A program made the translations under genes and the position numbers. The notes under the pieces were generated by a model, which was given only the letters and a program-made list of their open reading frames with translations, did not search any database and had not been told where the DNA came from. Positions 37,967 through 49,849 of a DNA stretch of 64,000 nt are shown here, piece after piece. This stretch comes from Aulostomus chinensis. Lineage: Eukaryota; Chordata; Actinopteri; Syngnathiformes; Aulostomidae. Numbering within the stretch: the stretch's first letter is position 1; each line of letters opens with the position of its first letter. Location of the stretch: positions 13,246,501-13,310,500 of the forward strand of contig JBBMOA010000018.1 of NCBI GenBank assembly GCA_037954235.1, given 5' to 3'.

Positions 37967-39064
37967 TTTGGTACAGACGGCTAGCGTTGCGCGTTCATAA
38001 GATACACAAACGACTCTCGGTTTAAGTTGCCAATATTAGTTGACAAACGACTTTTCTACTGATGGCACACAAGTTCACTAAAAATAGACTTGCCAGCTAG
38101 CATTAGCTACCGGGCTAACATTACCTACTGGGTAGCTTAGCTAGCAGTATCTGTGGTGCTAGCAGGTGGCATCAAATCACTTCCCCTTCTCCGGCGGAGT
38201 TTTGGCATCTATAATGTTGGTTACTGGCTAGAACACAGTCGCCATTTGTTTATGTTGTTGCTTCGATATCAGCACCACTGTCAACACCCGCCTCACTCAT
38301 TCAGTCTGTCGGCGGTGTCAGAGCTCCGTCAGCAGGCTGCGACTGCGAGAAGCACCGCCGCCTCACCATCGGGTCGGGGGGGACATGTTTAGATGTAACA
38401 ACAGGAACCATAACTTTAGTTCCCCACTGAAAACTCTCATTTGTCAGTGTACCCTGTGTGAAATGGTGTGGCATTGTCAAATTTTTGCTTAAGTCGTTAA
38501 GTAAATACGTACCTGGACCGCAATTGTATAATTTGGAGTTTGAGCTGTTATATAGTTTTACCTATCACAGGTTGTATTGCGAAGTGATGTGTATTTTTAA
38601 CGCAAGTCCCCATACGTGTGACTGACGAGCTAATTATTAAGTTGTGTTCATAGTATTTTTAATTGACTTTGGTCCCACTTGACGAAATTATTCACCGAAA
38701 AGGAAAAAAAATGCTGTCACTTATTGTGGTTTGAAGCAACTGGTATGCTCATTATCTTAAACGTAATAACCAAAATGTTTAATAAGTATTACCAATAGTT
38801 ATGTTATGATTAATTGCAATTTCATACTGTAAACATGTAAATGGTTATGTATTTTGACACCTACTGCTTATGTTACCGTTATTTACACGACACAGCGTGG
38901 AGCGCCATTGTCAGCCTTGTACTTCCGGTTCAGAGACCGCAGGGGCGATGTCACTACAACTGCCATTTTGACTAGAGATACTTAGAGCGCAATAGATGGT
39001 GTGAACTGGCGCTCCAAGAGAAACCGTTGTATTATCAAATAAAGGCTACACTTTTTTAGGTGAA
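37967..39064. promoter_or_regulatory. Shared divergent promoter region of ANKRD40 and LUC7L3, including both 5' UTRs
   Basis: The two start codons face away from each other, 1,098 bp apart. On the LUC7L3 side, ACTTCCGGTT at 38921-38930 is an ETS/GABPA-type site (reverse complement contains CCGGAAGT). TGCCATTTTG at 38961-38970 is the reverse complement of a YY1-type CAAAATGGC site. Both are typical of TATA-less housekeeping promoters. On the ANKRD40 side, the segment 38290-38390 is GC-rich with several CpGs. Transcription starts are not visible in sequence. The middle (38400-38880) is AT-rich with no recognised element. Confidence 0.6.
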
Positions 39065-42000
39065 ATGCTTTCCGCAGCCCAGTTACTCGATGAGTTAATG
39101 GGCCGAGATAGAAATTTGGCCCCCGACGAAAAGCGATCCAACGTGCGATGGGACGACGAGAGCGTAAGTTAGCATTCCATGTATCGTTAGCCAACGAGTT
39201 TGTCAGGGCTAACATAGCTAAGATACCTTAAGTCTTTGGCGGAAGAAGTTTGCTTTATGTTGTTTTGTGTTTTTAATTCTAATTTCAATAATAACGCATT
39301 TAATATGTAGCGTCTCAGTTAACACTGCGTTAAAGCCTAATACCGACGGAAGCTCGCATTGTGTGTGCGGTCCTGGCAAGCTAATCCTTGCTAGCAGCAT
39401 TAGCATGAGACCAGTGTTGGTCATTGGCACTGATGGAGAACCGTGTGCTTTTATCTGTGTTCTGATTTTAACTGATCACGTGGAGTTTGATCAGGGTCAT
39501 GTTTTACTCTGAATCTGTTACTACAACCTGGTCGGCTAATTGTGTTTTCCATTTAACAGAAGTCAACTAGGGTGACCCGATTCGATGAAACTAAGTTTTG
39601 GAGGGAGAATTAAGAGTTTGAATTGACTGAAATCTCTCTGTATTGTCAGGTCTGTCGGTATTATCTGTGTGGCTTCTGTCCAGCGGAATTATTCACAAAC
39701 ACCCGTTCTGATTTGGGTAAGTCAGACACGTGTAGAAATACTTAAACCATTTCTGATAGAAAAGTATATTGACTGATGTGTTCATCTTCTCTTCCAGGCC
39801 CTTGTGAGAAAATCCACGATGAAAATCTTAGGAAAACGTAAGTTTTGGTTGCTGTTTGATAAATCATTCTTTGTGTCTTGAAATTATCTGAAAACATCCT
39901 AATTTTAACGCATTTTGTACAGGTATGAGAAAAGCTCTCGGTTCATGAAGGAAGGCTATGAGCGGGACTTCCTGCGCTATCTTCAGTCGCTCCTTGCAGA
40001 GGTGGAACGGCGGATTCGTAGAGGCCATGCCCGACTTGCTCTTTCTCAGGCTCAGCAAAATGCAGGGGTTTGTCTCTCAGTTTTTTGACATTGTTACATG
40101 GATATTTCTTCTGCAATGTGTTGGCCTGCTTTTCCCCTCAAAGATCAGGGACCAACAAATAAATTATAAAACTGATTGACATTGGTATCTGCAACATCTC
40201 TTCCATCCCTTATTCTCGGTCACAGTAGGAGTCATTTTGACCCAATCTGTTGGATAAAACCTGAGTCTGGGTCTAGGCTGGGCTGAAGGTTTTAGATTTG
40301 GGTCATAATCAGTAGAAGAAAGTGTTATTGCTGCCTGAAAATACATTGCTTTTGTTGCTGCAGGGTCCTGGTCCATCAGGAAAGAATGAGGAGAAGGTTC
40401 AAGTTCTAACAGAGAAGATTGAAGACTTAGTTGTGCAGGTTTGTAATGAATAATATCAGTTAAGTGACACAGAAGTGAATAACCAGGTTATTTGTGTATA
40501 CTAAGGAGGAACTGGATCAGAGATGTGTTTTACTCTGAGCTTGTATCACATGGAGGTTGCAAAACCTGACACATGTAACTGTCAATGTGAAAATGAAGAA
40601 TGGGGATCAAATGGATAATAAAAAAATAACATAGTTTTGTTTTTGCTCAGATTGAAGAGCTGGGTTCAGAGGGGCGTGTGGAGGAGGCCCAAGGGATGAT
40701 GAAGCTGGTGGAGCAGCTGAAGGAGGAGCGGGAGCTGCTCAGCTCCACCCCCTCGGTGAGTCTGTGACTCCTCAGTAACTCCAGGCTGATATCTGAACAG
40801 TTTCAGCAGAACAGGATTTTAAAAAGTGGAAGTATTTTCTTTTGTGTTTGTACTACTGACAAGTCACTGTAGAATTGGCTGGAATTTAGTCTCAATCTAA
40901 GTGAGTTGTCTCGATTATTTAGCCGTCAGTTTACCTGCATTTATTTGTTGCATGTGAAACTATCCGTTCACTACACCAGACACCCTGAAGGTCTGGCTGT
41001 TGCCTCCTGAGGGCATTCATAACTGATTGATTCTCGGCTTGATTTTGCCAGTCCTGCCAACATTCATCGTGGTGTTCCTCTACCATAAATGCCTTGAAAG
41101 CAGCGGAGCGATAACCAAGTGAGTGATGTGCTTTTTTATTCAGACCATCGAGAGCTTCGCAGCCCAGGAGAAACAGATGGAAGTGTGTGAGGTGTGTGGT
41201 GCCTTCCTGATTGTGGGTGATGCTCAGTCCAGAGTGGACGACCACTTGATGGGGAAGCAGCACATGGGCTACGCCAAGATCAAATCCACCGTAGAGGAGC
41301 TCAAGGTAACAGATGTAACAGAGACTACTGATGGAAATGCACCATGTGGGATATTTAGTCCAGAATGTTGACGAGGATCCAAGAGAATACATGTTTCGAT
41401 CAATCATTTGTAAGTTTAATTGTCGGTTCTTTCTCGTTTACTTTCAGGAGAAACTACGGCGCCGCTCAGAGGATCCCCAGGGTGAAAGCCCAGCCATTAG
41501 GAAAGACCGAGAAGACCGCGAGCGAGAGAGGGAGGAAAGGGAGAAGAAGCGCAAAGAGGAGGAAGAGAAGGAAAAGGAGCGGGAGAAAGAACGAGAGAAG
41601 GAGAGGGAACGTGAGAGAGAGCGGGAGCGTGACCGGGAGAGAGACAGGGAAAGAGACAGAGAGCGGGAGCGAGAACGAGACAGGGAGAGGGACAGGAGGG
41701 GACGCCGAAGCCACTCCAACAGCCGCCATTCCAGTCGGACATCTGACAGGAAAAGGAGCAGGTCCCGTGATCGTCGGAGGTCCAGGAGCAGAGACAAGGA
41801 GAGGGATCGCAAACGCAGCAGGTGTGCCTGATGATAAAGCTGCAAGCTGTCAGAGGACATTCAGACTCTTTCAACGTTACTGACTGCAAAACATTCCTCC
41901 AAAACTCTTTTAGCACATTTCCTTAATATTCACTTTCCCCATTTGTCTAGGAGCCGGGACAGAGATCGGGACAGAGACAGGGACCGGGACCGGGACCGGG

Positions 42001-42453
42001 ACCGGAGGCGCAGCCGCGAGCGCTCTGACAGAAAGCGACGCTCCCGCAGTCGAGACAGGAGGAGGTCTCGTAGTTCAGAGCGTAAATCTCACCGCCATCG
42101 CAGCCGCAGCAAGGACAGGGACAGGGACAAGGACAGAGATAAGGAGAGAGACCGGGACAGAGAGCGGTCATCAAAAGACAAAGGTACCACAAATGTCCTC
42201 ATTTCACACCTCATTAGTGTTTGCAGATTTCTTACAAAATACGTACGTTTGTTATTCAGACCGTAAGACGAGAGAGGAGAGGAGCAGCAGCAGCTCCAAG
42301 AAAGACAAGCACTCTGACGGAGACTCAGCCGCCATCAAGGCTTCGTCAGAAGCGGAACCGATGGAGACGGAGGCTGCTGCCTCGGCCTCCTCCCCTCTGC
42401 TTAACGGCCAGCAAGAGCTCCTCCATTCTGAAGGTGACACTCAGTCCAATTAA
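39065..42453 (+). CDS. luc7l3: LUC7L3, LUC7-like splicing factor with C-terminal RE/RS domain, 10 coding exons
   Basis: Coding exons are 39065-39163, 39650-39716, 39798-39837, 39923-40067, 40364-40438, 40651-40755, 41144-41305, 41448-41821, 41951-42183 and 42260-42453. They join in frame with GT..AG introns to give 497 residues (human is about 432 as I recall). The start MLSAAQLLDELMGRDRNLAP nearly matches human. Zinc finger 1 (CCCH type) uses C35, C43, C58 and H62. A coiled coil spans about 118-175. Zinc finger 2 uses C192, C195, H211 and H217, within the motif CEVCGAFLIVGDAQSRVDDH. Residues 232-440 are a long Arg/Glu/Asp/Ser mixed-charge domain. The C terminus SEGDTQSN is the conserved family end. 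LUC7 proteins associate with U1 snRNP and influence 5' splice-site choice; the RS/RE tail targets nuclear speckles. Introns are short (81-486 bp), as is usual in compact fish genomes. Confidence 0.97.
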
Positions 42454-44650
42454 AACTGATCTGATAGGACCTCAGATCAGGCTCAGGTAAGTGCGTCCTC
42501 CTCCTTACTGCCCCCTGGCTCTCAAACCCCCCCAACCCACCACCTCTCCCACAACCCCCACCTCTCCCATCTCCCCTACCCACCCCTTCACCCTACCTCT
42601 CCTCCCACCCTGTTTACATTCAGTTCAATGCCTATGATTTTTGTCTTATGTACAATGTGCATATATATCTTTATCCTGTTTTCGAATAGTGCATCATAAG
42701 TATGCACTGAAGATGAAGGACTAGGCCCGATGAGTGAGAAGAAGGTAGAAAACATTCACACAAAGCCAAGAGGGAAAGGCCAGTGTAGTCCTGAGCAAAC
42801 ATGCCCGGAGGTACCCCTCGTTTTGTATCGGTTTTGAACCTTCTAGATGTATATTTGTCTGTGGACAAAATGGCAGAAAAATATTAACCAGTCCAATCCA
42901 TTTTTCCTGCCTGTATTTACCTGTTTTTGTTTTGTTTCTTTTATTTATTTTACATTTTGCGGTCAAAACTGTAAAAACTAAATTCAAGCACTGTGTGTCT
43001 ATGTGCATCTATATCCAGGAGAGTTCTTACTCCTCGTATGTAATCACACAGACATACTTCATTAAAAAAAAGAAGCAGCAGTAAACAGCCTTTGTTTTTG
43101 CCTCAGTCATAACTCAAATGCCATGGGTTTGTTGTCCAGCTTACTGTGCCTGATAATGCCATGCAGTGTGTGTTTTGGTTGGGGTGGGAGGGCGGGTTGG
43201 CGGGTGGGGGTGGGGGTTGTAGCACCAGGGGAGGGGTGGCCTAACGTAACTTACTAACTTGGAGGGGTAGGGTCTATCGAATGAATTGCAGCTGACTTCC
43301 ATACCTCACACAGCGTTGGTGTTGTGAGCGAGACCACATGAGAAAAAGGGCAAATTAAAAATCATGGATACTCTGACTGTCAAACTGTGCAGGTACTCAC
43401 CCCAGGTACTCCTTTCTCTACCCACATCCATTTCTGAATGCTGTTGCCTGTCAGAAACAATTCTGTACTTCTCCTGAACATGAAAAGCTTGAATTGTGTT
43501 TTGTCTTTGTTAGCCTGCTTGATTTACCTCTGCCAACAGTTGAAAATGTCCCTGGTAGGCATACTTAGCGTACCCTAGAGGTCTCTAGTATGGATAGTTT
43601 GTATTATTAACACTCTTTTCACATTGGCGAAGGGAATATCAAACAGGGTTGTTGTCTGTATAATTTTTTTTTTTCTTGTATTTTTAAAAGACTTTTTCCA
43701 GGTTGATCAGAAACATTTTTATATCAGGATATCCAGTCAGACAAAAGAATTTGGCAGCAAATGGACTGTGTTTCTGTCTCTGTGTTATGAGCTACACCTC
43801 TTTAAGGGGACATATATTCTGATGAGAAGTTGTTGGGACCTTTGCTAACGTGACATCTTATGAACATCTTTTGCTCAACAGGGGAAGCTGGGAGAACTGA
43901 CGGGAGGAAGACTAGGAAGAGCGCACCCATCCTTTCCTTGAACCTGACACGTCGCTGCTTAAAAACAAGGTGAACCACAAAATGTGTAGTGGCTTATTTA
44001 AAAAAAAAAGAAGAAGAAACAAATATGAGAGAGGAAAAAATAAAACAAAAAAAAAAGAGAAATGGATTGATTTTCATGTTTGATTACCTGTCTATCTATT
44101 GGCTGGATGAGAGGGGTAGTTGTGGTTCATCTAATGTATTTTTTTTTATTTTTTATTTTATTTTATTTTTTTGGTCGAGATGTCAACCAAGACATCACAT
44201 TTAATACCAAACTTGGAGGCGGAGTTCATTGTGGGTTTTTGTCTCTCTCTCTCTCTCTCTCTCTTTCGCTCTCTCTCTTTAAGAATCTTCATACATCCTC
44301 CTTGTTTCTTGACATTTAGTGCAAATTAAATTTAAAAAAAAAAAAACAGTGCTTGTGGTTTGTTTTTGGTTTGTCAGGTTCCACTTCACTTCCTGATTTT
44401 TTTTTTTTTTTTGAAGAGTCGGTTTAAAAGCGTATGTACAATGTTAGTCCCGTTATCAGCGTGACTGGTTTTCCTCCTCCACTTTAGAGCTCACATTGAT
44501 TGCTCTTGTCCCCTTTTACTGTAAAATATCCTGATTTAATTTTGATCAAAAACCCTTTTTTTTTTTGAAGACTGAAGATTTGTTTTAAGTTTGCTCTGCT
44601 TTTAAATGTCCATGTGATCATGATGAATAAAAAGTAAAGATTTGTGACTG
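42454..44650 (+). other. LUC7L3 3' UTR with possible UTR intron and terminal polyadenylation signal
   Basis: The segment runs from the LUC7L3 stop to just past an AATAAA at 44626-44631. A consensus donor (CAG then GTAAGT) starts at 42487, 33 nt after the stop, and an acceptor-like CTCAACAG ends at 43881, so a 1.4-kb UTR intron is possible. An upstream ATTAAA at 43061-43066 could serve a shorter transcript. The region also holds a (CT)n run at 44241-44280, poly-T tracts and a G-rich tract at 43180-43217. No second coding frame is supported. Confidence 0.55.
44626..44631 (+). terminator. Candidate LUC7L3 polyadenylation signal AATAAA
   Basis: A canonical AATAAA hexamer about 2.2 kb after the stop, followed within 25 nt by a GT-rich stretch (TTTGTGACTGTGGTGTGG), the usual downstream element. 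Confidence 0.6.
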
Positions 44651-46195
44651 TGGTGTGGTTTCTTCGCCGGCATTTGGACTCTTGATTAAACCACGTCTGT
44701 ATATTAAATTGAAACTCATGAAAGTATTGTATTTCATGTTAAGGGCTGTGTTTGGTGGCTGTTTTTTGCGTCAGAAAAAAACAACAAAAAAAACACCCCC
44801 GGCAAATGACAGTAAAACACACATTCACTTAGCTGAAATATGAATTAGTATCAATATGTATTAGATATGCATTATTAATTAAACCATGACTGCATGACAA
44901 CCACAAAAATTGCTGATTTTGAACCGTACTGCTGCATACATTTTGGCTTTATTTTTTTTAATGAAATGTACCTTTTTGGACATTTATTTACTCTGAAAAG
45001 GTTTTTTTTATTTTTAATCATGCTAAACGACAAAAAAAAGGTTTTATTGCCAGCAGAAAGGTTGTACATTGGACTTGAGAAATGTTGAAATGAACAGTCA
45101 TTTCATAGCATTTGTTTGATATTTTCCAATCGCATTTTGACTTTTTCACCTAAAGATGTAGCACAAATCCACAGCGCATTAAGCCACCAAGTATGGATGC
45201 TGCTCGTACCTGTACTCGTTACTGTCCAGGTGAGGGCAGCGGTAAGGAGCTTGTTACAGGAACGACCTCATGACTGTTTCCCAGCTGAAGTATTAAGGTC
45301 AGTTTGGGGTCATGACGTGGACGGCTGGGTGTTTTCGTGGTTAGTTGGTGTCGGGCCTGTGTGCTTAAATGTGTGGTGTCCAAAGTTTTTCATACTACTC
45401 TTCAGAAAAACAAATTTATTGCAAAAAAATATACTGCCTAAAACACTCATTTCTGTAGAGTTCCTTTCATTTTCGTATTTGGGCTGAAGTTAATTGATTT
45501 TTTTGAAAACTTGATGCTTAATGAGTCTTCTATGACTTGAAGTAGTGTTATACAATTTTGAAACGGTTTTAAATGATAGTTGCTGTAAAGCCGTTCAGCA
45601 GACAGAACTCAAGTGTGAAGTCCACGTTCCACTGGTGGCTAAGAGCCTCCTCGGGACCTGCTGGTGTGGAGCACCGGCCTCCATCAGGGCTCAACCATCA
45701 TGACAAACCTGGAATAATCATAGCATCGGGAAAAAGTCATGGAAATATAATTCACGAATCCCAGAATATTAACCACAAATACAGGCTTAAGTTGTAAATG
45801 TGTGTGACAGAAGCTCCTCATATCTCTCACAAACATGCCTCTCCTTGTTCACTTCACATGATTTTTTTTTTGTGTGTCTTTGTTCTGACCTTTCCAGACC
45901 AGGTGCCTGTGGAGTTGGCGGCAGGAGCGGGTTTGTTTAGTCATCGTGGTTACTGCTGCTGGCATTCGAGTCAGTCGCCCACCAGGGTTTACAAACCACA
46001 CCCCACTGACTAAGACCTGAACCACAGGGCAGGAAAAAAAAAAAAAAATCCCATAAAGGTAACGCCGGTTTGATTTGTACGAAACAGCCGACCTTCATCA
46101 AAGTGAACTGACTCAGTTCATAAAGCACTTTTCTACCTTTGTTGCGCTCAGAAAGCTTCATCACACGCACACAAACACACACAGGAGGATGCCAT

Positions 46196-46300
46196 GCAAG
46201 GGGCCATCGTTGGTGTCTTGCCTGTGGACACAGGGATTGGACCAGCAACTTTTAGATTCTAGACAGCCACTATACCCCCTGAGCCAGCAGCAGCAGCAAC
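46196..46300. repeat. Possible decayed tRNA-like or SINE fragment
   Basis: The words GATTGGACCAGCAACTTTT and GACAGCCACTATACCCCCTG recall the inverted B-box region of tRNA-derived repeats (AACCAGCAACCTT ... CACTA ... CTGAGCCA). Too diverged to classify. Confidence 0.3.
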
Positions 46301-46476
46301 ATGCTATATCATCACCAGACAGGTGTTCTCCAGGTGACTCTGTTGGTGTCAGTGTTTTTTGGGTCATTTCTTTGATGCTCTGTCTCTGGGCCTCCTGGGT
46401 TTCGTTGTCCTGTGACGAACTGTGAGCGTAGGAGGTAGTGTTCAGGAAGGTGAGACTCAGGCTCACATAGACGCGG

Positions 46477-46624
46477 TCATCTGAGCCGGTTCTGGGCGAT
46501 GGTGTTAGCCTCCTCCAGGATGCTGGTGTTGGTGCTGGTTTTTCGGGGGCACCTCTGCCGATGTGCCTCAACTGCCTTCAGGTACTTCACGTGGTCCAGG
46601 GTTCCGATCCGTACGTGGGCATCT
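46477..46624 (-). CDS. Possible terminal coding exon of an unidentified gene
   Basis: On the minus strand, an acceptor-like CAGCGTTAG ends at 46625. It is followed by an open frame of about 48 codons to a TGA at 46479-46477. The frame holds HVRIGTLDHVKYLKAVEAHR and ILEEANTIAQNRLR, which looks like helical protein sequence with normal amino-acid composition, unlike nearby frames. No family was recognised, and no upstream exon was found in the remaining 17 kb. It could be the last exon of a gene beyond the window, a pseudogene scrap or chance. Confidence 0.25.
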
Positions 46625-47668
46625 CTAACGCTGGCTGATCAAGAAAGCAAAGCTGGATGTGTGGCAGTGTTAGAAACTGAATATTTGAGTCAGCTTGCTA
46701 GGAAAAACTGACTGGCTTTGGCTTCTAGTATAATCCAGGTCACATCCTCATTGTCCCTGCCAGTCTGGCAGATTACAGACCAGAGGTGATCATCAAGTTG
46801 TCTGGTGAAATATAAAGCAAAGGCCTCGCAATCCTGGTAATCATCTGTATGTCAGAGCTACAAGGCGTCACCTGATCGTGGATCGTGTGACAGTTTATCA
46901 TTCTGCATGATTTCTGGCTTTGAAATGAAAATATTCTGATTCTTTGACATTTTTTTGTCCTGCTGCATTGGTCTTCAAAAGCCTTTGAAATATTAAAAGC
47001 TTGATCATGCAAGTTGACCATGAATTGATTTTTTTCTTGCGTGCCATATTTGTTGAAGCTTTCTTTCAGGAGAAATACACCGTACAAATGTTATTGTGCC
47101 TTATTCAACAGCAGGGGGCAGTCTGTAATTGTTTTAAATGTGCTCGTCAGTGCATCCACATTCACACAACTTGACTTAAAACAGTGTCAGAGAACATTAA
47201 CACAATCTGTCATGAGGGAAGCTGTTTCTTTTTGGGGGGGTTGAAGTGCAGCGAGGGGAAAAAACAAGGAAGCAACAAAAGGAAGTCAGCGAGCCGAAAA
47301 GGCGATGTAATGAAAAACAGAGCAGGAAACTAAGGGAGACAAGAGGGAGTCAAACAAACCGTGCTGCTAAATGTTTAGAGTGTAAAAGAAGAATGCTCCT
47401 ATAGCCGCTTTTATGATCTTGTAGCTCCCCAAGAGAAGGTCAGGGGGGACGCGGCATGCAGATGATACAGAGGAGAAAACCATTCATCAGTGCTGTCACT
47501 GCTGTCTGATTAATGATCCCAACTCCAACACACACTAGCAGCTTATGTCACTCGTCACTCAAGTTCTTAAGGGGAATTTAATTTCTCCTGAAGGTGTTTG
47601 TGTCATTTATGCTGTGCTCATACTTCCATTAGTCCCTGCACAGCTGTAGCACTATCTAATACACACAT

Positions 47669-47710
47669 TCTCTCTCTCTCTCTCTCTCTCTGTATATATA
47701 TATATATATA
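47669..47710. repeat. (TC)n-(TA)n compound microsatellite
   Basis: About 10 TC units, then TG and about 8 TA units. Confidence 0.9.
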
Positions 47711-49792
47711 GTACTGCGTAGGCTCCTTGGCATTGTGTTAGCAATGCAGAGACTTTATTCAGCTTATTAAACACGCCATAAAAACTATCAGTGGTTTCAT
47801 CAAATCAGCTGCAGTATGATTTAGCAGCAATTTAGTAGGAACAACCTTGAATATCCAGTAATGCCTTAAGTAGCATCCTTCCCATCTTCCCTACCAGAGC
47901 CAGTGGTCACTGTAATTTAGACATGAATCTGTCTGCCTTAAGAGGTCGTCTGGCGTGTAAAATCTCCGCAGGGCGATGCAAGAAAAGGGTTTTTTAACCT
48001 CGTATGGGGTCACGTTGGGACGGAGGACGTCAAATGATAGTCAATGATAGAGTTAACTTTGGACAGCCTGTTATCATGACACGATGCTTGCACTCAAACC
48101 ATGATAGCATGTAGGAAATAAGCACTATTCCTCTTGCTGGTGCAGCTGTGAAAGTGACATGAAAAGCATGAATCTGAAATGTCTCCGACACGTTCAGCCG
48201 TGTTTGTGATCAGTTATGTGGTTGGATAAAGCAGCTACGCTTAAAAACATACAATTTTTCCAGTGTGTTCCATGAATTTCATTGATCAAGCTGGATCAAG
48301 AGGTTTTTCAATAAAACCTCTAGCTAATGCTATTAATGTTGCTTTGACTACAGTGGAAGTACAACAACCAACATGTCTCAGTATGAATATATTGGGCTTT
48401 GTTCTCTAACACTTCAGGACTTTTGTTTTTAGCCCTGGTTTTTATCTTGCAGACAAGAAGCGAAGCCTGATGGCTCCTGTATTTGTTGTGTAACTTGTAG
48501 TCACACATTGCAGTACAAACCGCCATCTTCAGGCTTTGCTGCCTGATTTGAGGGCTTCAAAAGTGCTGCAGTGCATGGTAACATTTCATGAATAAGGCTG
48601 ATTGTGTTTCTACTAAATCAGGTCAGCAAATTTTGACTGACGCTGAGGAACCCAGCCCGCTATCTTTACTTCTTACCTTTAGACAAGCATTCATCTTGCC
48701 AGGCTTTGAGTGATTTTGTCCGCACCAACGCTTGTTTGGGCCTATCAGCGTAGTTCTGGGAAGACATGGGCGTGGCTAAGGTATAACAAGGGGCGATAGA
48801 CACTGCCCTCCTGAAGTGATTCAGTTGTATCAGAAATGGAGCATATTCTATAAAAGAAGAGCAAAGAATGCCACTGACGTCTTTTCTCCACCAAAAAGAT
48901 GTTTGCAGTTTGCACTCCTCTACTTTTCCGAGCGGTTAAAGGATTTCCCGGATGGTTGGGTGGAAGGAACCATCTAGCTTTTCAGGTTCTTTTATTACAC
49001 CTACGTAGATGTGTATTTTCATGAAAGCAGGACTGAGGAACCCCTGCAGCAGCTTCACCGCACCTGTCAGTTAGATACAGTAAGAGCACCATCACCGCTA
49101 ACCCAGCAGCTGCTACGGTTTATTCGGGGTTGTTTAATTGGGCTGCTGCATTTCACAGGAACATTCCTCATTCTGGTCATGTGAGCATTTGGCCTGGTAT
49201 TGCAGAGGCTTCACCTGTGTGTGGTGAAATCAAAAATCTCAGTAGTCATAGTAATATATGAGTGGATCGAGCTTTGAAGTGGGCTCTGTCGCTCCCTCCC
49301 TCAGCAGATGGCTCCACAACGGGAATGGGCTTCGAGACGACCAGTAACAGCCCAGCAGCCCTCTCTCTGACTATCTCACTTGTTTCATGTTCTCGCGCTT
49401 TCTTTTCACTCGTCCTCCTGCAGCGTGTGTGCCGTTCTGGCCCCAAATGAAGCCACCAGGCGCCAGGAACCCGGGTGGCAGCCAGAGACTTTTCAATCCT
49501 CCCACCTGACCATCAAAAGCCCTTCTTTGTGGTTGTTGGAGAGAGGACAAGCCAGCCCCCCTTCCTCTGAGACCTCAAGAAGAGAGTGACAAAAGAAGAA
49601 AAATGAAAAACACCCAAGTTTCTCTTTTTGAAGAGGCGACTTGAAGATAGGCTTGACAGTTCGGAGCATGTTTGGAGAGTTTAATGAGAGGAGGGGACTG
49701 ATTTTGATGCAGTGAATCTTTTAAATTCTGAAAATTCGCCTGGTTCCTGCCAAATATAACAAGTGTAGAAACATAGGAGGAGTCAGAATGAG

Positions 49793-49795
<3 letters not shown>

Positions 49796-49847
<52 letters not shown>

Positions 49848-49849
49848 GA
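49796..49849. repeat. (GA)n microsatellite
   Basis: About 25 GA units with one CAG break. Frames of Ser-Leu repeats on the minus strand are artefacts. Confidence 0.93.

Noticed and set aside
40931..41407. 158-codon minus-strand frame
   Set aside because: It lies antisense to LUC7L3 exon 7, which carries the conserved zinc finger on the plus strand.
41444..42192. Several long minus-strand frames opposite LUC7L3 exons 8-9
   Set aside because: They are shadows of the low-complexity RE/RS coding sequence; the plus-strand frame matches LUC7L3 with proper splice sites.
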